The position numbers and the translations under genes were made by a program. From Purshia tridentata (taxonomy: Eukaryota; Streptophyta; Magnoliopsida; Rosales; Rosaceae), in the NCBI GenBank assembly GCA_003254885.1, contig QANT01003277.1, positions 1 through 51,197 of the forward strand: a stretch of 51,197 bases of DNA, given 5' to 3'. Positions 12,501 through 23,466 of the stretch are shown in pieces. Position 1 is the stretch's first letter. Each line of letters begins with the position of its first letter. A model generated the notes under the pieces. That model had not been told where the DNA came from. It searched no databases and was given only the letters and a program-made list of their open reading frames with translations.

Positions 12501-15354
12501 GGCCCCACCTATTCCAGCAGCCTTCTTAGTCTCTTCTCCAACTCTTGCAGCTTGCACTCTCAGAGCTTCACTCTGCATCAATTCTTTATAAATCTTAATT
12601 AGCAATCTGTTATCCATTCACTACCACCTGACCATCACCATCCCAAGCCCAACTTTGGGCCCAAATCCCCAGCCCACTCCTCTCAACCACCTCTGTGGCC
12701 AAGCTACATCTCTAACACCATGCGACGCAGCTTTGTGGTCCAAGATAGAGGGTGACGAAGATAATGCGATGAGAGAGAGTTGAAAGAAAGGGGTTTTCAT
12801 TTGAGAAACATACCCCTTAAAAAGAGGTTGTGTGCATTGCACGTGATTAATTTTGACAAAAATTTTAAAAGATTTGACAGCAGGTGTTACATTGGTGGAT
12901 GGTACCAAAGCTTGAGGGCCACACAGAGTTATTTGAAAGTTTTGAGTATCAGTTTGATGATCAATCATAATTCAGGGGCTATTGTTGATAAAGGGTCGAT
13001 TATCTGTTCGTGTATATTAAACCATTAATTGTCCTTGGTTTTTCCATATTTTCTATATGCTAACCTCTTCCTTTTTTAATAACTTCTTAATTTGAATGAT
13101 TAAATTCTTATTCACCAATTACAGTAAATGGATGCATGAATGTATGCGTTACATATTCATCTAGTGAATGTTGTAAGCTCTTTTTTTTTTTCTCGTTGAT
13201 TCTTTGTGTACTGAAATTGATCACAATTAGTTTTAATGTGTATTAGGAAAATAGAAGGTGAATGAGTTTGGGAGTGTTGGCTATGTTAAACTCAAATAAT
13301 TATTTTATGAGTTAAATTAAAATAATTTTGGTCTGAAAGGTGAATAACATTAGAGTTAAAGAAATACACCTTAAAATTATTGTGGCATTGGAGTGTTGCA
13401 GTTTCCTTCACAATTTTCTGGATTATTGTCCCTTGTAAGTGAAAGTTCATATAACAGATATACTTTAGATTCTAATGACTTATTCTTAAAAGAAATACAC
13501 CTTAAAATTCTTCCAAGGCTATGAATGAGCTAGGAACATAATAGAATTGAAGGTTAACTATTTTTTATAGGCTTGCTTTACTTTTTGGCTTTTATATTCA
13601 TCATTTTCTCATTGATTATGGTATTGGAATTCATTTTGATGCATTTAACCTTCCAGGATATCTCATCAAAGATAATGTCATTAACTCAGAGTGGTCCTAG
13701 GGCTGTTTGTATCATGTCTGCAATTGGAGCCATATCTAGTGTGACTCTTCGCCAACCATCAACTGGTGGAACCGTAACGTATGAGGTTTGTGAGATTGCT
13801 AACTAGTCTTTTGGCCTTTCCTCGTATCCAGGATCAACTGTTACATATAATGTGTTGACTTTTTGATACAGTTTAGTTGGAAGTATATTAGGCATCAATA
13901 GTTTTCCTCTGGGAATTTTATCTGGAGATAATTATCCTAAATCTTTCTTGGAACAGTTAGCTAATTTTCTGTTAGGAAAGGTGATTGTGTTTGAACTAAT
14001 GACTTTATGCCGTCATATTTTCACATGATAATTTAAGTTTGTCTTGAGGAACAGTTGGTTAATTTTCTGTTAGGGAATGTGAGTGTGTCTGAACTGATGA
14101 CTTTATGCCGTCATATTTTCACATGATTATTCAAGTTTATGTTGACCACATTTGAAGACCAAATATTTAAACAAATGAGATACTGAATATCTGGGGGTTT
14201 TTTTTGGGAGCACGTAAAAGGCTGGTTTGCTCTTTGGTTAAGGGTTTGGTATCTTTCATGATTAATGGCAGTACTGAAATCTACCTTATTAAGTGCTACT
14301 TCGAGTTTTAGAAAACTGAAATTAAACGTTGTCAGTGATGCTATTCTTGGTAGTGAATATGTCGATAAAAGTTGATGTTGTAAAAGAAAAGCACTCTATT
14401 TCTATATATTTCTCATATTCATGACATTATCCTACCCACTTGGTTCTACCAATATGGTAAAAAGAAGAGATCTTTTTATGTTTATGATATTGCCGCTTTT
14501 TTTTAGTTTAGATTGCCTGGTTTAACATGAGTAATTGTCATAAAAATTTTGTTAATCATTTGGTAGTTACCATAAGGGGTGGGGTACACTTTGTTTTATG
14601 AATATTTTCTGATCTGTGAAAATATGCAGGGGCGGTTTGAAATTCTGTCACTTTCTGGATCGTTTCTTCTAGCTGAAAATGCTGGTCCCCGGAGTGGAGC
14701 TGGGGTTTTAACTGGAACTGGGGCTTTAAGTGTGTCATTATCTAGCCCAGATGGTCGAGTTTTAGGTGGTTGTGTGGCAGGTGTTTTAACAGCTGCCTCC
14801 CCTGTTCAGGTATGCTTTTTTAACTTCTCCAAAACAATTAATTTTTCTTAACTTCTCCGAAACATTTGCTTTTTTCTTTTGACCTTATGATGTGAAAATT
14901 AATGGTTCAAGGAAATGAGGCATGTTGGAATATTTTCCATGATGTGTGTGGTTCTATAAATTGTGATGATATATTGAGCAAGCCATATATTCTATGGACC
15001 ATATTCTATATATTTATATCTTGAAAAAGTAGGATTTTTCTTGTTATTATTAGCACTGCCAGACGGCTTTTACATATGATTGAATCTAATAGAACCAGTG
15101 ATTTTTTAATTTCCAATGTCTTGCAGGTAATTGTTGGGAGTTTTATTGCAGATGGTCAAAAACCATCAAAGACAGCAAACCAAATGTCAGCAGGACCAAG
15201 GCTTGCAACAGGTAGTGGGGCAACAGGGGCCAGTAGCCCACCTTCACGCGGAACTCTTAGTGAATCTTCGGGTGGGCCTGGGAGTCCACTTAACCAGAGT
15301 ACTGCCTGCAATAACAGTAACCCACAAGCCATGTCAAGCATGCCATGGAAGTGA
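9575..15354 (+). CDS. AT-hook motif nuclear-localised (AHL) protein, two AT-hooks + PPC domain
   Basis: Five exons with GT-AG introns and consistent phase: 9575-10112, 11792-11844, 13657-13785, 14630-14809 and 15127-15354, giving 375 aa. Residues ~25-42 are a Gln-Ser repeat encoded by repeated CAGTCG. AT-hook 1 is KRKRGRPRKYG (~107-117) and AT-hook 2 is KKGRGRPPGS (~161-170). The PPC (DUF296) domain runs from HVITVKAGE (~189) through GPRAVCIMS, VTLRQP, GRFEILSLSGSFLL and VLGGCVAG to VIVGSFIADG (~310). The tail is Ser/Gly-rich. AHL proteins bind AT-rich minor grooves and assemble through PPC in the nucleus to modulate transcription, affecting growth and flowering. Two hooks and an intron-split gene match the clade B (type II) members, a family-level inference. 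The start is the first ATG after a purine-rich leader and gives full length. No lesion is seen. Confidence 0.95.
9647..9692 (+). repeat. CAGTCG hexanucleotide microsatellite inside AHL exon 1
   Basis: Repeats of CAGTC(T/G) encode an uninterrupted Gln-Ser run near the AHL N-terminus. Hexamer gain or loss keeps the reading frame, so length polymorphism between alleles is likely. Confidence 0.9.
10113..11791 (+). other. AHL intron 1
   Basis: A 1.68-kb intron between the AT-hook exon and the short PPC exon. It is AT-rich, and open stretches such as 10169-10510 have no family resemblance. No clear mobile element was delimited. Confidence 0.7.
11979..12998. mobile_element. ~1.0-kb element with long imperfect terminal inverted repeats, in AHL intron 2
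   Basis: The left end (GTCAGAAATGGTCCTTGAAC, then CAATATGGCCCTCAAACTTG and CTCTCAAGCTTCAGTACC) is matched in inverted orientation by the right end. Read on the minus strand from ~12998, the right end gives CAACAATAGCCCCTGAATTATGA, GTGTGGCCCTCAAGCTTTGG, then GTCAAAATTAATCACG. The arms extend over roughly 200 bp. The centre has a CT microsatellite (~12224-12304) and no transposase. Long degenerate inverted repeats with a non-coding middle suggest a Mutator-like or foldback non-autonomous element. I could not find a convincing target duplication. Confidence 0.7.
13950..14138. repeat. ~98-bp tandem duplication in AHL intron 3
   Basis: GGAACAGTTAGCTAATTTTC at 13950 recurs as GGAACAGTTGGTTAATTTTC at 14048. 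Both copies run through GACTTTATGCCGTCATATTT and CACATGAT. About ten differences separate them. It lies wholly within the intron between AHL exons 3 and 4. Confidence 0.85.
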
Positions 15355-16477
15355 ATCTGTCGTAATTCAGGCCTTTTCACTAATTTGTGTAATAGGCATG
15401 ATCAGCAATGTTGTGCTTCATAATTTCATTCATAGTGTTGAGGACACCCGCTGTAGTTTCAGCATGTTGTAGTTTTCGTAGAATAAGTACCGTAGAATGC
15501 TTTACAGCTGAAAGTTATGGTCAACCAGGTAAACCACCTGACAGTGAGTGTCACTGTCAAATAGAAATTAGATTTAAGGCTTGTGCTTCTAGGACTTGGT
15601 AGGATTAGGACTAGTTGGGGATCTAGTTTATCATGTGTTGGCTTGTTGTACTTTTAGTCCTTGTTGCGCATAACATATGCTGGATTTCATCTTGCTCTTT
15701 AATGATAAGATGGTAATTGGTACCAATTTTATTCTAACTATTTTGTTTTCTAGGCTCGGATGTTCTTTTTGGACTATGATGCTGACGTTACTTTTTTTGT
15801 TTGTTTTTCTATTTTCTTTTTTGGTGATTCTGAGTGGTGTATAGCATTAGAATTGGTCATGTGGTGTCATTGATGCCAATTCAGCTTAATGCGCACTATA
15901 ACAGGGTCACAGACCTTTAGGAGTCCTCGATGTCATTTTAGCTTAATTCACTGGAATGGCTAGAATGAATCTTGAGGGTCATAACTTTGGTGCCCTTTTT
16001 TTGGGTAACAAATCCTGCGTGCCATTTTACTATTTTAGCTTTTCATTTGAGCTGAATGCACTAAAATGGACCACGAGGGATCCTTGAAGGCATCCTAGGT
16101 TAATGCCCTAAAAAGATTAATGAGAAGTCCTTGGTAACAATTGAACTTAGCGCAGTAAAATGGACAATGAAGGGTCTCGATGTCACACAAATGGAACTTG
16201 ATGCAATTTGCACTAAAATCGACCACTAGGATTTCTTCCACACAATACGAATCCTTAAAGATAACCAGTCGCATTTGTTTCCATTTCCTTTTCCTTGAAA
16301 AGATAAGAATCACATTTGCTTTAACCTTCTTAGGAACCATAAGATATCTTTTTAATCCCTGGAGTCAGAGGAATCTTTAAAACCCAAAAACCATATTCTC
16401 TCATACCGCATATGCTTGAAACTGGTATTTTACAACTGCAAGTACAGGCATACATTATCAATTACGGAGCTACTGCC
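15355..16477. other. Convergent intergenic space with a degenerate internal repeat
   Basis: Presumed AHL 3' UTR followed by the 3' end of the minus-strand SDR gene. Between about 15840 and 16230 the words GATGTCATTTTAGCTTAAT, GCACTAAAATGGACCA and GAGGGTC recur several times in degenerate form, which suggests an old tandem repeat with a period near 100 bp. No gene is seen here. Confidence 0.45.
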
Positions 16478-19227
16478 TTAATTCCGTGCTCTCTTCAACA
16501 GAAAACGTAATGAAAAAATCCCAAGAGCAAACGTTTGCCAAAACCATCCTCTTGAGTTAGCAGGATCCACCCTTTTAGCCAGATGCCATGCGTACACAGC
16601 CTCTCCAATATGTGCTGCAGTAGCTAGATTGAATACAATTCTCACCACCCACATTGAACGGAAAAAGAAGAGGCTAATAGCTCTGATGAGTGGCACAGGT
16701 CCTATGTCTGGCAAATATGCAGCACAAAATAGGGAGGCCATGCCAATCACACAAAAGAGCCAGGCATATATTGTAGGCCCATCCAGAGTTTTTCTTTTCC
16801 TCTCCTGCCAGTATGATATTGTAGCAGCCATGCCCTCTCGAGGAGTCACCATTGGGACATAGCCAAGCTCCTCCTTAGCTTTAAGGTAAGAGAAATAATG
16901 GGTGACACCAACCTGTAATTTATATTACAGATTCAGAAATTTTGACAGACTTGCATAAATATAATTGGATACACTAACCCTGTGCCTATACAGGATGGAA
17001 ATCCACAGTATATAAATTAAGGAAAACACATAGATTGATGGTCTTCTCAAAAGATTAAAGTCACACTATTTCCTGAAGCGCAATTTCTCCCCAGAAGAAC
17101 CATATCGCCATAAGAAACTGTGAATAAGAATAGACGAGCTTGCCCCACCCATAATATAAAAGAGCACAACCTCAATATCATTTCAAGGAGTGAACCAAGT
17201 GAATACAGTTTAGAGAAATCATGTGTGCTAGGTGTACAGCCTTCAGAATAAACCAAAATTTTATTCAGTCTCCACATTGCAGACTTTTTTGTTTTCTATT
17301 GAGGGAAAAATGTTATATGGATAAAGATAGAACTGCCACATACATAGCTCCAAGTCTATTCGGTCAAAGAATAAAAGTTTACGGGAAAAGCAAACCTTGT
17401 GTACTTCAGAAGGAAGGATCAACGGCTGAGGAAGCCACCATCGATTCAACCATGGGTATAAGATCGTATAGACTGCCCCAAAAACCTTTCCCAAAAGAAG
17501 AGCATGAGGTACAGATAAGGAAGCCTTTGGTAGTTCATAATCCAAGCTTTTGAGCAGAGGTCGGATGAACTCAAAGGTATTGACTGGAGAGCCTGTAAGA
17601 AAGGTTGATTTTCACATTTTACATTTCAGACATTACTCTTGATGTGTAAGAACAGAGGTTGTAGTACAATAATGTGTGTAGACTGTAGTAGAGTCTAGAG
17701 TTTAAAACTTAGCCATTTTTACCTAACAATTTGACAACGGGAATAAAATAAATTAAACAAAAAAGGTTAAGGGTTGCATTGTTACCGTCAGATACAAAAT
17801 ATGGCTGACCAGCAGCAATGGGATGTCTTTCTTTATCTTTCCCAGGAATGTCATGTAAAAGTCCCATGCTTGCCAATATCAGTGCAAGTACTAGGTTATC
17901 CACGTAAATCCAGTCTGTTTTCACACTTGCTTCGCCAATTTTGAATGGAAGCAGGCCTAACTTTGCCAGGGACACTATCCTTGGAAGGTGCCTTTCTTCA
18001 CCTGGTCCATATATAGCAGCGGGACGAACTGCACAGGTATAAAGACACTTCCCATTCTTCTTCCTATAGAGCATAGAAACAAAACCACACCTCAATATAT
18101 AATTAATGCCAAACTAAACAATAACCAATATCATTATCAACAAACACAGTTGAATGATTACCTAAAGAGGAAATACTTACTTAAAGGGACGAGCATTGTA
18201 CTTTAGAACCAACTGCTCGGCGATTGATTTTGTACGACCATATGCATCAACATGGTTATCAATAGGGAAATAGGGTAAGGCCTCATTCCCACTCACAACC
18301 TCCTTTCCCCCAAATACAACGTTGTATGTGCTCACATAAACAAGCCTTTGGATCCCAAACTCGAGACAAGCCTCCAAGATATGACAGGTTCCATTGATAT
18401 TGACCTCATCAACACGACCAAATTGCAGCATTTCCTTCCCTGACATTCCATATGATGCAAGATGGAACACACAATCCGCCCCACGTAGAGCGCTTTCAAC
18501 ATCCCTTTTCTGGGTAACATCCCCTATTCGACAGAATCCCAGTTGTAGTGAATCAGCAAGGTGATGAGTCCGCAAGTAGATTACTTAGAGCAAGTGGGTT
18601 AGTTAGTTTCAATCTGTTAACTATTTCTGTTAATTAGTTTTCAGTTCTGATCGAGTATATAAGGATTGAAACAGTGACCTCAGTGAGGTAGACTTGTAAT
18701 TTTGAGATTCTGAATACAGTTACCCAATTTCCCATTTTAGCATTGCTTTTGGGTTGCAGGTTCTACCATTATTATTATTACAAATATTTTACAGTTATTC
18801 AAAAGCCCCAACGTGAAAAATTGATTCGAATTAAGTAAAACGCACTTTGTTCTCCTGGAAATCACTTCAGTTCAATTATAAGACTTAGAACATGAAGGAA
18901 GCAAACATCCAATGAGGGTGGTATTGATAATGATGTGAAGGGTAAAAAAATCAGAAAAAACCCAGAAAGAGAAACAAAGAAAATGAATGATTGAATTTGA
19001 AATTTGCATCGGGAATTAAATCGAACATGTATCGAACCTTGGACACAGTTAACGCCGAGTTTGCGGAGACGGTCGGATAAAGGAGAGGTGGTTCGGAGGT
19101 CAAAGGCTCGGACTTGATGAGCTCCTCTTCGGAGCAGCTCGAAGCAGAGTGCGGAGCCTACGAACCCCAAGCCACCGGTCACCACAAAAGTCTTGCCCTC
19201 TATGCCTTCATTTTCGCTTAAGTGCAT
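16478..19227 (-). CDS. 3beta-HSD-type SDR with C-terminal membrane domain (SDR42E1-like / At2g33630-like)
   Basis: Five exons on the minus strand, GT-AG and in phase: 19227-19038, 18523-18181, 18063-17786, 17592-17396 and 16912-16478, giving 480 aa. An extended-SDR Rossmann motif TGGLGFVG lies at ~17-24. Catalytic residues are S128 (VYVST), Y158 and K162 (DAYGRTKS). RPAAIYGPGEERHLPR and DWIYVDNLV are typical of 3beta-hydroxysteroid dehydrogenase/isomerase relatives. From ~residue 380 there are hydrophobic segments and an AWHLAKRVDP motif ending in FLLKRARN, like the TMEM254/DUF4499 domain fused to plant members. The enzyme should use NAD(P) on a sterol-like substrate at an internal membrane; the plant substrate is not evident from sequence. 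The first ATG gives a short leader before the Rossmann fold. It is intact. Confidence 0.93.
18557..18790. mobile_element. Possible LTR-like fragment in SDR intron 1
   Basis: Intron 1 (18524-19037) contains GTTAGTTAGTTTCAATCTG, a TATATAAGG box, then CAGTGAGGTAGACTTG and GATTCTGAATACAGTT. This order resembles the promoter and R region of short copia LTRs. I could not define both ends or a target duplication, so it may be only a relic. Confidence 0.3.
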
Positions 19228-20043
19228 GTTTTCTTTGTTACCTTCTTCCTTTTTGTTTGCTTTGAATTAAGCTCACAAGACTCACAGCAAGAGGTCACAG
19301 GACTATGGAAGATGGTACAAGAAGAAAACAGATGATAAGAGAAAACAAAAAAATTAAAAAAATTGGAAAGAAGACTTGGAAGTTGGATCTGATGTGCTGT
19401 TGGTCCATACCATGCCATGTGTCTATTTTTTTTTTTAAAATTCATAATTAATTATTTGTGATGGTAGGTGCAAACTACAAACTCAAATTTAATTTTACTG
19501 CTTCTCACTCCTCAGTCCTAACCTCCATTAAAGGAGTATAAGTCACAACCAATTTTGCCTGTCATATTAAGAGACGTTTTTTTTTTTTTTTGGTGTCAAT
19601 TAAGTTGTAACATGCTATGAAGTGATATAAATTCACTCAAGTAATCATATGTGCACAATAATTAATATATATTTTAGTAATAAATAATAATTATACACGT
19701 ATCATAATTTGGATGAATTTGTAATTTTATATTAACATGTTAATTAATTGACATTTGTCCATATTCTATTATTATTAAGAGAATATTAACACAGTTAACA
19801 ACTTAACTTGTATATTTTTTAGCCCGAAAATTTCTATTAAAAAGTGATAAATTAAAGACAAAAATAACCTCTCTTAAGTGTGCTCTTCTTGAGTCTTGTC
19901 CAGTAGATTGGATTTAGATCAAACTTGCAAGAGCAGATTGGTTTTAGTGGCAAGAGTCAAGAAAACCTGCTTTCTATAGTCAGGAGGCCATATACTTATA
20001 ATTTATATTGTTAAAATACCAAACGCCAAGTAATTGGACATTT
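19228..20043. other. Intergenic between SDR 5' end and tRNA
   Basis: SDR promoter and 5' leader side, A/T-rich, with T runs at 19426-19436 and 19577-19592. No further gene or defined element is seen. Confidence 0.5.
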
Positions 20044-20128
20044 GGGGTGGTGGCGCAGTTGGCTAGCGCGTAGGTCTCATAGCTTCTGAGTGATCCTGAG
20101 GTCGAGAGTTCGAGCCTCTCTCACCCCA
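20044..20128 (+). tRNA. Elongator tRNA-Met (CAT) with 11-nt intron
   Basis: The acceptor stem GGGGTGG pairs with TCACCCC, followed by discriminator A at 20128. The D-arm/A box is TGGCGCAGTTGG (20051-20062) and the T-arm/B box is GAGTTCGAGCC (20106-20116). The anticodon CAT is in the loop CTCATA, interrupted one base 3' of the anticodon by the intron GCTTCTGAGTG (20082-20092). This is the canonical intron position and the usual plant elongator tRNA-Met. CCA is not encoded, as expected in a nuclear gene. A T-rich run at 20132-20137 serves as a Pol III stop. Confidence 0.96.
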
Positions 20129-20131
20129 TTC

Positions 20132-20145
20132 ACTTTTTTCTTTTG
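20132..20145 (+). terminator. Pol III terminator of tRNA-Met
   Basis: CTTTTTTCTTTTG directly after the mature tRNA end gives T6 and T4 runs, a normal RNA polymerase III termination signal. Confidence 0.75.
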
Positions 20146-20222
20146 TTTTTCTTTCTTCGTTTGATTCTCAAATTAATCAGCTTGGACGCCTAAAAAGGCA
20201 GCTGAAGGCAACTAAAGACAGA

Positions 20223-20396
20223 ATATATATATATATATATATGCTTGTTCTCCCAACTGGGACTTGCACTGTGTTCTTTGTCTGCCTTGTTTTGGTCTGT
20301 GTTTTTTATCTGCTTAATTTTGGTCTGTGTGCTTTGTCTGCCTAGTTTTGGTCTGTGTTCTTTGTCTGCCTAGTTTTTTGGTTTGTGTTCTTTGTA
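20223..20396. repeat. AT microsatellite and ~29-bp tandem repeat
   Basis: An (AT)n run lies at about 20223-20242. From about 20270 to 20396 a unit close to TTTTGGTCTGTGTTCTTTG plus TCTGCCTAG repeats about five times with small length changes. Confidence 0.8.
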
Positions 20397-20958
20397 TCAT
20401 TTCATTGGAAGGGCAAGAATCTGGGTGTCATTGTGAACAAATTGTCTATGGCAGCCGTATATGTATATGCTATTTGGAGAGAGAGATAGAGAGAGGAATT
20501 ACTCTAATCAAAGGATTTTTTTCATAATCAGTGATGCTTGATTGGAAGGAACATCTGATTTGTTTGTTTTTCTTGTTGAACTGCGTCTTGCTTACTATTT
20601 GGGGTTTCCTTGTTTTTTATGGCCTTGGTGGTCTCTCTATTTTTGGCTTGATGTTGAGCCTTTGCTTGTTTGTTGTTTCCGTTTGGGTTCTTGTTTTGCT
20701 GTCTTGCTCCTGCCTGATTGTGGTACTTAAGCTAGCCCTTTGTTTGTTTTTTAATAAAGTTGATTTTTCAAAATGAAAAAGAAAGTGTGATTATATAGCT
20801 CGCTACAAATGAATAGTGACAATGTAAAACAGGTTGTGACGATATACCCTTTCAACACATTATGAGTAATTATTCAAAGCAAATACAAGCAACAACAAAA
20901 AACTGAACAACAACATATTAAACTACTGGCATCAATTTTATGATTCGCTCTATCCTCA
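20397..20958. other. Intergenic, no gene
   Basis: T-rich and low in complexity. Short hydrophobic readings at 20531-20776 come from the T-rich composition. The part near 20770-20930 resembles 3' flanks of the other germin-like units (CGATATACCCTTTCAACACA), so it is the 3' flank of germin-like copy A. Confidence 0.55.
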
Positions 20959-21660
20959 TCATGGCTTGGGAGCAAGACCAGCCTTGAATGGTGGCTACAT
21001 CAGTCTTAAAGGATATAGCCAACACATCGTCATCGATGCCAGTGGCGAACAAAGTGCTGGGAATTGATACAGTTCCTGCATTTGCACTTCCAAATGCAGA
21101 AATTGCTACAGCTGGGTTTTGTAGCTTTTTTGTGTCAGCATTGTACTGGAAGTGCACAAGTCCCTTGGGAAACACAAACAGAAAACCTGCTTGAAGTGTC
21201 TGTGTGTAGAGCTTGTTGGTTGTGTCAACAAAACCCACTTCAAGGATACCCCAATAAGGAAAAGGAGTTCAGCAGAGCGAGGATGAGTGTGAGGTGGGTT
21301 GGTAGTTTTAGATGGGAATTGAATGACTGCGTATGAAACACTCTGCCCATTAAGAGCAGGGAACTCAGCCACGCTTGCCTTAAATATCTTGAAGGTTGTG
21401 GGTTCAGGTATGTCTCCAACAAGAGCGCGCATGCCAGTGAATGTGAAGAAGTTTCCATCCACTGTTTTATTTGGAGGCACTATGAAGTCAGTGATAATGT
21501 CCGGGTCTCCCGCCATTGCCAATTGAACAATGGCAAACGAAGAAACTAGTAGTGAGAAGAATTAGATAATGTCCGGGTCTCCCGCCATTGCCAATTGAAA
21601 AATGGCAAACGAAGAAACTAGTAGTGAGAAGAATTTGAGAATGGAAGTTCTTGAGGCCAT
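20959..21660 (-). pseudogene. Germin-like protein pseudogene (array copy A)
   Basis: Intronless relic of the same gene as copies B-D, start ATG 21660-21658, relic stop near 20961. Three lesions are visible against the intact copies. A 72-bp tandem duplication covers the signal-peptide end (21493-21564 and 21565-21636), whose junction carries an in-frame TAA. A 1-base loss lies near 21245, just after the first cupin motif (HTHPRSAE is still present). An 8-base loss near 20990 destroys the C-terminus. The duplicated, stop-containing leader would prevent a secreted product from the normal ATG. The TATA-like site is TGTAAATAG (21752-21761), against TATAAATAG in copies C-E. It is a decayed member of the tandem array. 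Confidence 0.93.
21493..21636 (-). repeat. 72-bp tandem duplication inside copy A
   Basis: GATAATGTCCGGGTCTCCCG at 21493 recurs at 21565, exactly 72 bp (24 codons) on. The copies are nearly identical (ATTGAACAATGG against ATTGAAAAATGG), so the duplication is recent. The unit covers the hydrophobic half of the signal peptide and the start of the mature protein. Confidence 0.92.
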
Positions 21661-22739
21661 GGTTGGAACTTGTTTAACTTGTAGAAATGTTATATGGTTA
21701 TTGGTATGATATTGAGTAGTTGGATGAGGTGTTTGGGCTTCTACAAGGGCACTATTTACAGAGTAGAGTTGAGTCAAATTTAAGGAAGAGGCAGTGGGGT
21801 TAGTGACTTAGTGATGTTATGTGGAGATGAAGATTACAATGTTTCATGTTGTAGTTGCAGTTTGACAGTTGTTTGTTTGTCATTTCTGAAAATGATACCA
21901 AGAGCACTACAACTTTTTTGCTCGAATTCGACGACCAAACAGAACAAAAACCTCTCCATATTCAAAAACTCAAACAGAACAAAAACACCTTCCCAAGTGT
22001 AAGGTTATCTCTTTTGAACAGATTATGATAGTCCATTTAAATAAAAGAGACAGATTGTGACCTTCAGAAAGGTAAGACTAACTCCGGCTCATCTATTAGC
22101 ACCATAATTACATGGTGAGCACCAATATCTAAGTTGATAGCAACTTCCTGATTAATCAAGCCACCATTCAGTCAATCTGAAGCTGAATTTGTCATTTAGT
22201 TCAAAGCAGTAGCACAAGTGTAAAGTTTGTCATTTCATTCTCATGTGTAAGCATTGGCATTAATTTGATACATTGTCAATGTAAAAGTTGTTTGATATAT
22301 AGTCAAAGTTAAAATTCAACTTAACTAAACTATTTGTATTAGAATTTCTAGTGATAATATTGATGTCTCCCAAAAAAAAAAGGTATGTAAATTTCTAGTG
22401 GTAGTTTGAGTTTATTACTTATTTTATATCAAGATTATGATGCCATAGATTGCATGCATTGTCCTAGTACTCTTCAATGACTCCTGTGTTGGCTTTTTTT
22501 TCTTAAAAAGCCTTGGGAACATAATCTTCTTCTCAAGGCCAAAATTTGTGCATGGCTCTTTTACAATATGGTCTTCAAATTAATTAATTATGATCTCTCT
22601 CTGGCCCTTTATTCTTGTTGGATTTTCAAAGACATGCACAGCACAAGCAAAGCGAATTATATATAATAGCAGAAGGAGTATGATAAACACAAAGATCAAA
22701 ACGTACATGGTATAATTTGTGATTTTTATTATTTGAGAT
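21661..22739. other. Upstream flank of copy A / unit spacer
   Basis: Contains the copy A leader and promoter (mutated TATA at 21752-21761) and the conserved upstream block at about 21821-21920 (GGAGATGAAGATTACAATGT through ACTACAACTTTT). It also has a spacer around 22190-22290 (AAGTTTGTCATTTCATTCTC, ATGTGTAAGCATTGGC) that is shared with the units near 24580 and 28550. No other gene. Confidence 0.7.
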
Positions 22740-23045
22740 TTGGCAGCTCCATTTATGTTGCTTGCAAGAATATCGGCTTCTCTCGTGTTGTTCTCGTGGC
22801 TTAAGATCATGCTCTTAAAGGAGTAGAGTAGTGTTTGTGCTGCTCATGTGAAGGTTGAAAGCCTATCGATCAATTGGAGGGGATTGCAACCTACATACAG
22901 TAGGTATCTTAAAATATTGCCACTGTTTAGTTCCTTGGAGGATTTCATCTATCATTCCAATTACCATCTTACTTGTGTTTTTTCGTGAAGCCAATTTTGT
23001 TGCTGATGCACTTTTTCATCTTGTTGAGGCTTTTGTTTAATGTGT
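22740..23045 (+). pseudogene. Retroelement RNase H-domain relic (RVT_3 type), unit A/B
   Basis: The plus-strand reading ends in FFREANFVADALFHL, the hallmark C-terminal motif of the plant RNase H-like domain found in LINE-type and 'putative ribonuclease H' sequences. Upstream LVPWRISSII matches the segment that precedes that motif. The rest is broken by stops and shifts. A second, paralogous relic lies at about 25325-25625, so the fragment was already in the unit before the germin array expanded. Confidence 0.65.
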
Positions 23046-23466
23046 CACGAACTTTGGTCTTTCCCAATAAAAATTAAGTACTCCTCAATGCAATCAGAAA
23101 CAACTTTTTAGAGAAATTTAAAACCGAAGTACCAGTAAATATATGTTCCTTTGATGTTATTGATCTTCATCAACCCCACGTAAAATCATAATTTAAAATA
23201 AAGAAATCCAAATGGTTTTGTATCGAGTTCAACAATCAAAAAGAAAAGTGAGGCATTTTCTCAAATTAACAACAATTACAGGAAAGTGTGATTACATAGT
23301 TCACTTTCAATGTATTGTGACAAACACTGTAATACAGATGGATGACATACCCTTTCGACACACTAAGGGTAGTTATTCAAAGAATTTTTTGTTAAAAGGG
23401 GGAAAAAAAAACTGAAGGACAAAGTAAGAAAGTACTGGTTTCCAATTCTATGATTTCTATTCCTCA
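23046..23466. other. 3' flank of germin-like copy B
   Basis: AT-rich. It contains the unit-shared 3' words GATGACATACCCTTTCGACA and GGTAGTTATTCAAAG (23341-23380). It serves as an empty site for the solo LTR found in the equivalent flank of copy C. No gene. Confidence 0.7.

Noticed and set aside
20531..20776. Hydrophobic small protein (about 80 codons)
   Set aside because: The T-rich sequence gives Leu/Phe/Val in any frame. No start context, homology or partner.
21106..21522. Functional cytosolic germin-like protein from an internal ATG of copy A
   Set aside because: It would lack the signal peptide and shift out of frame after the first cupin motif, losing the second motif histidine.
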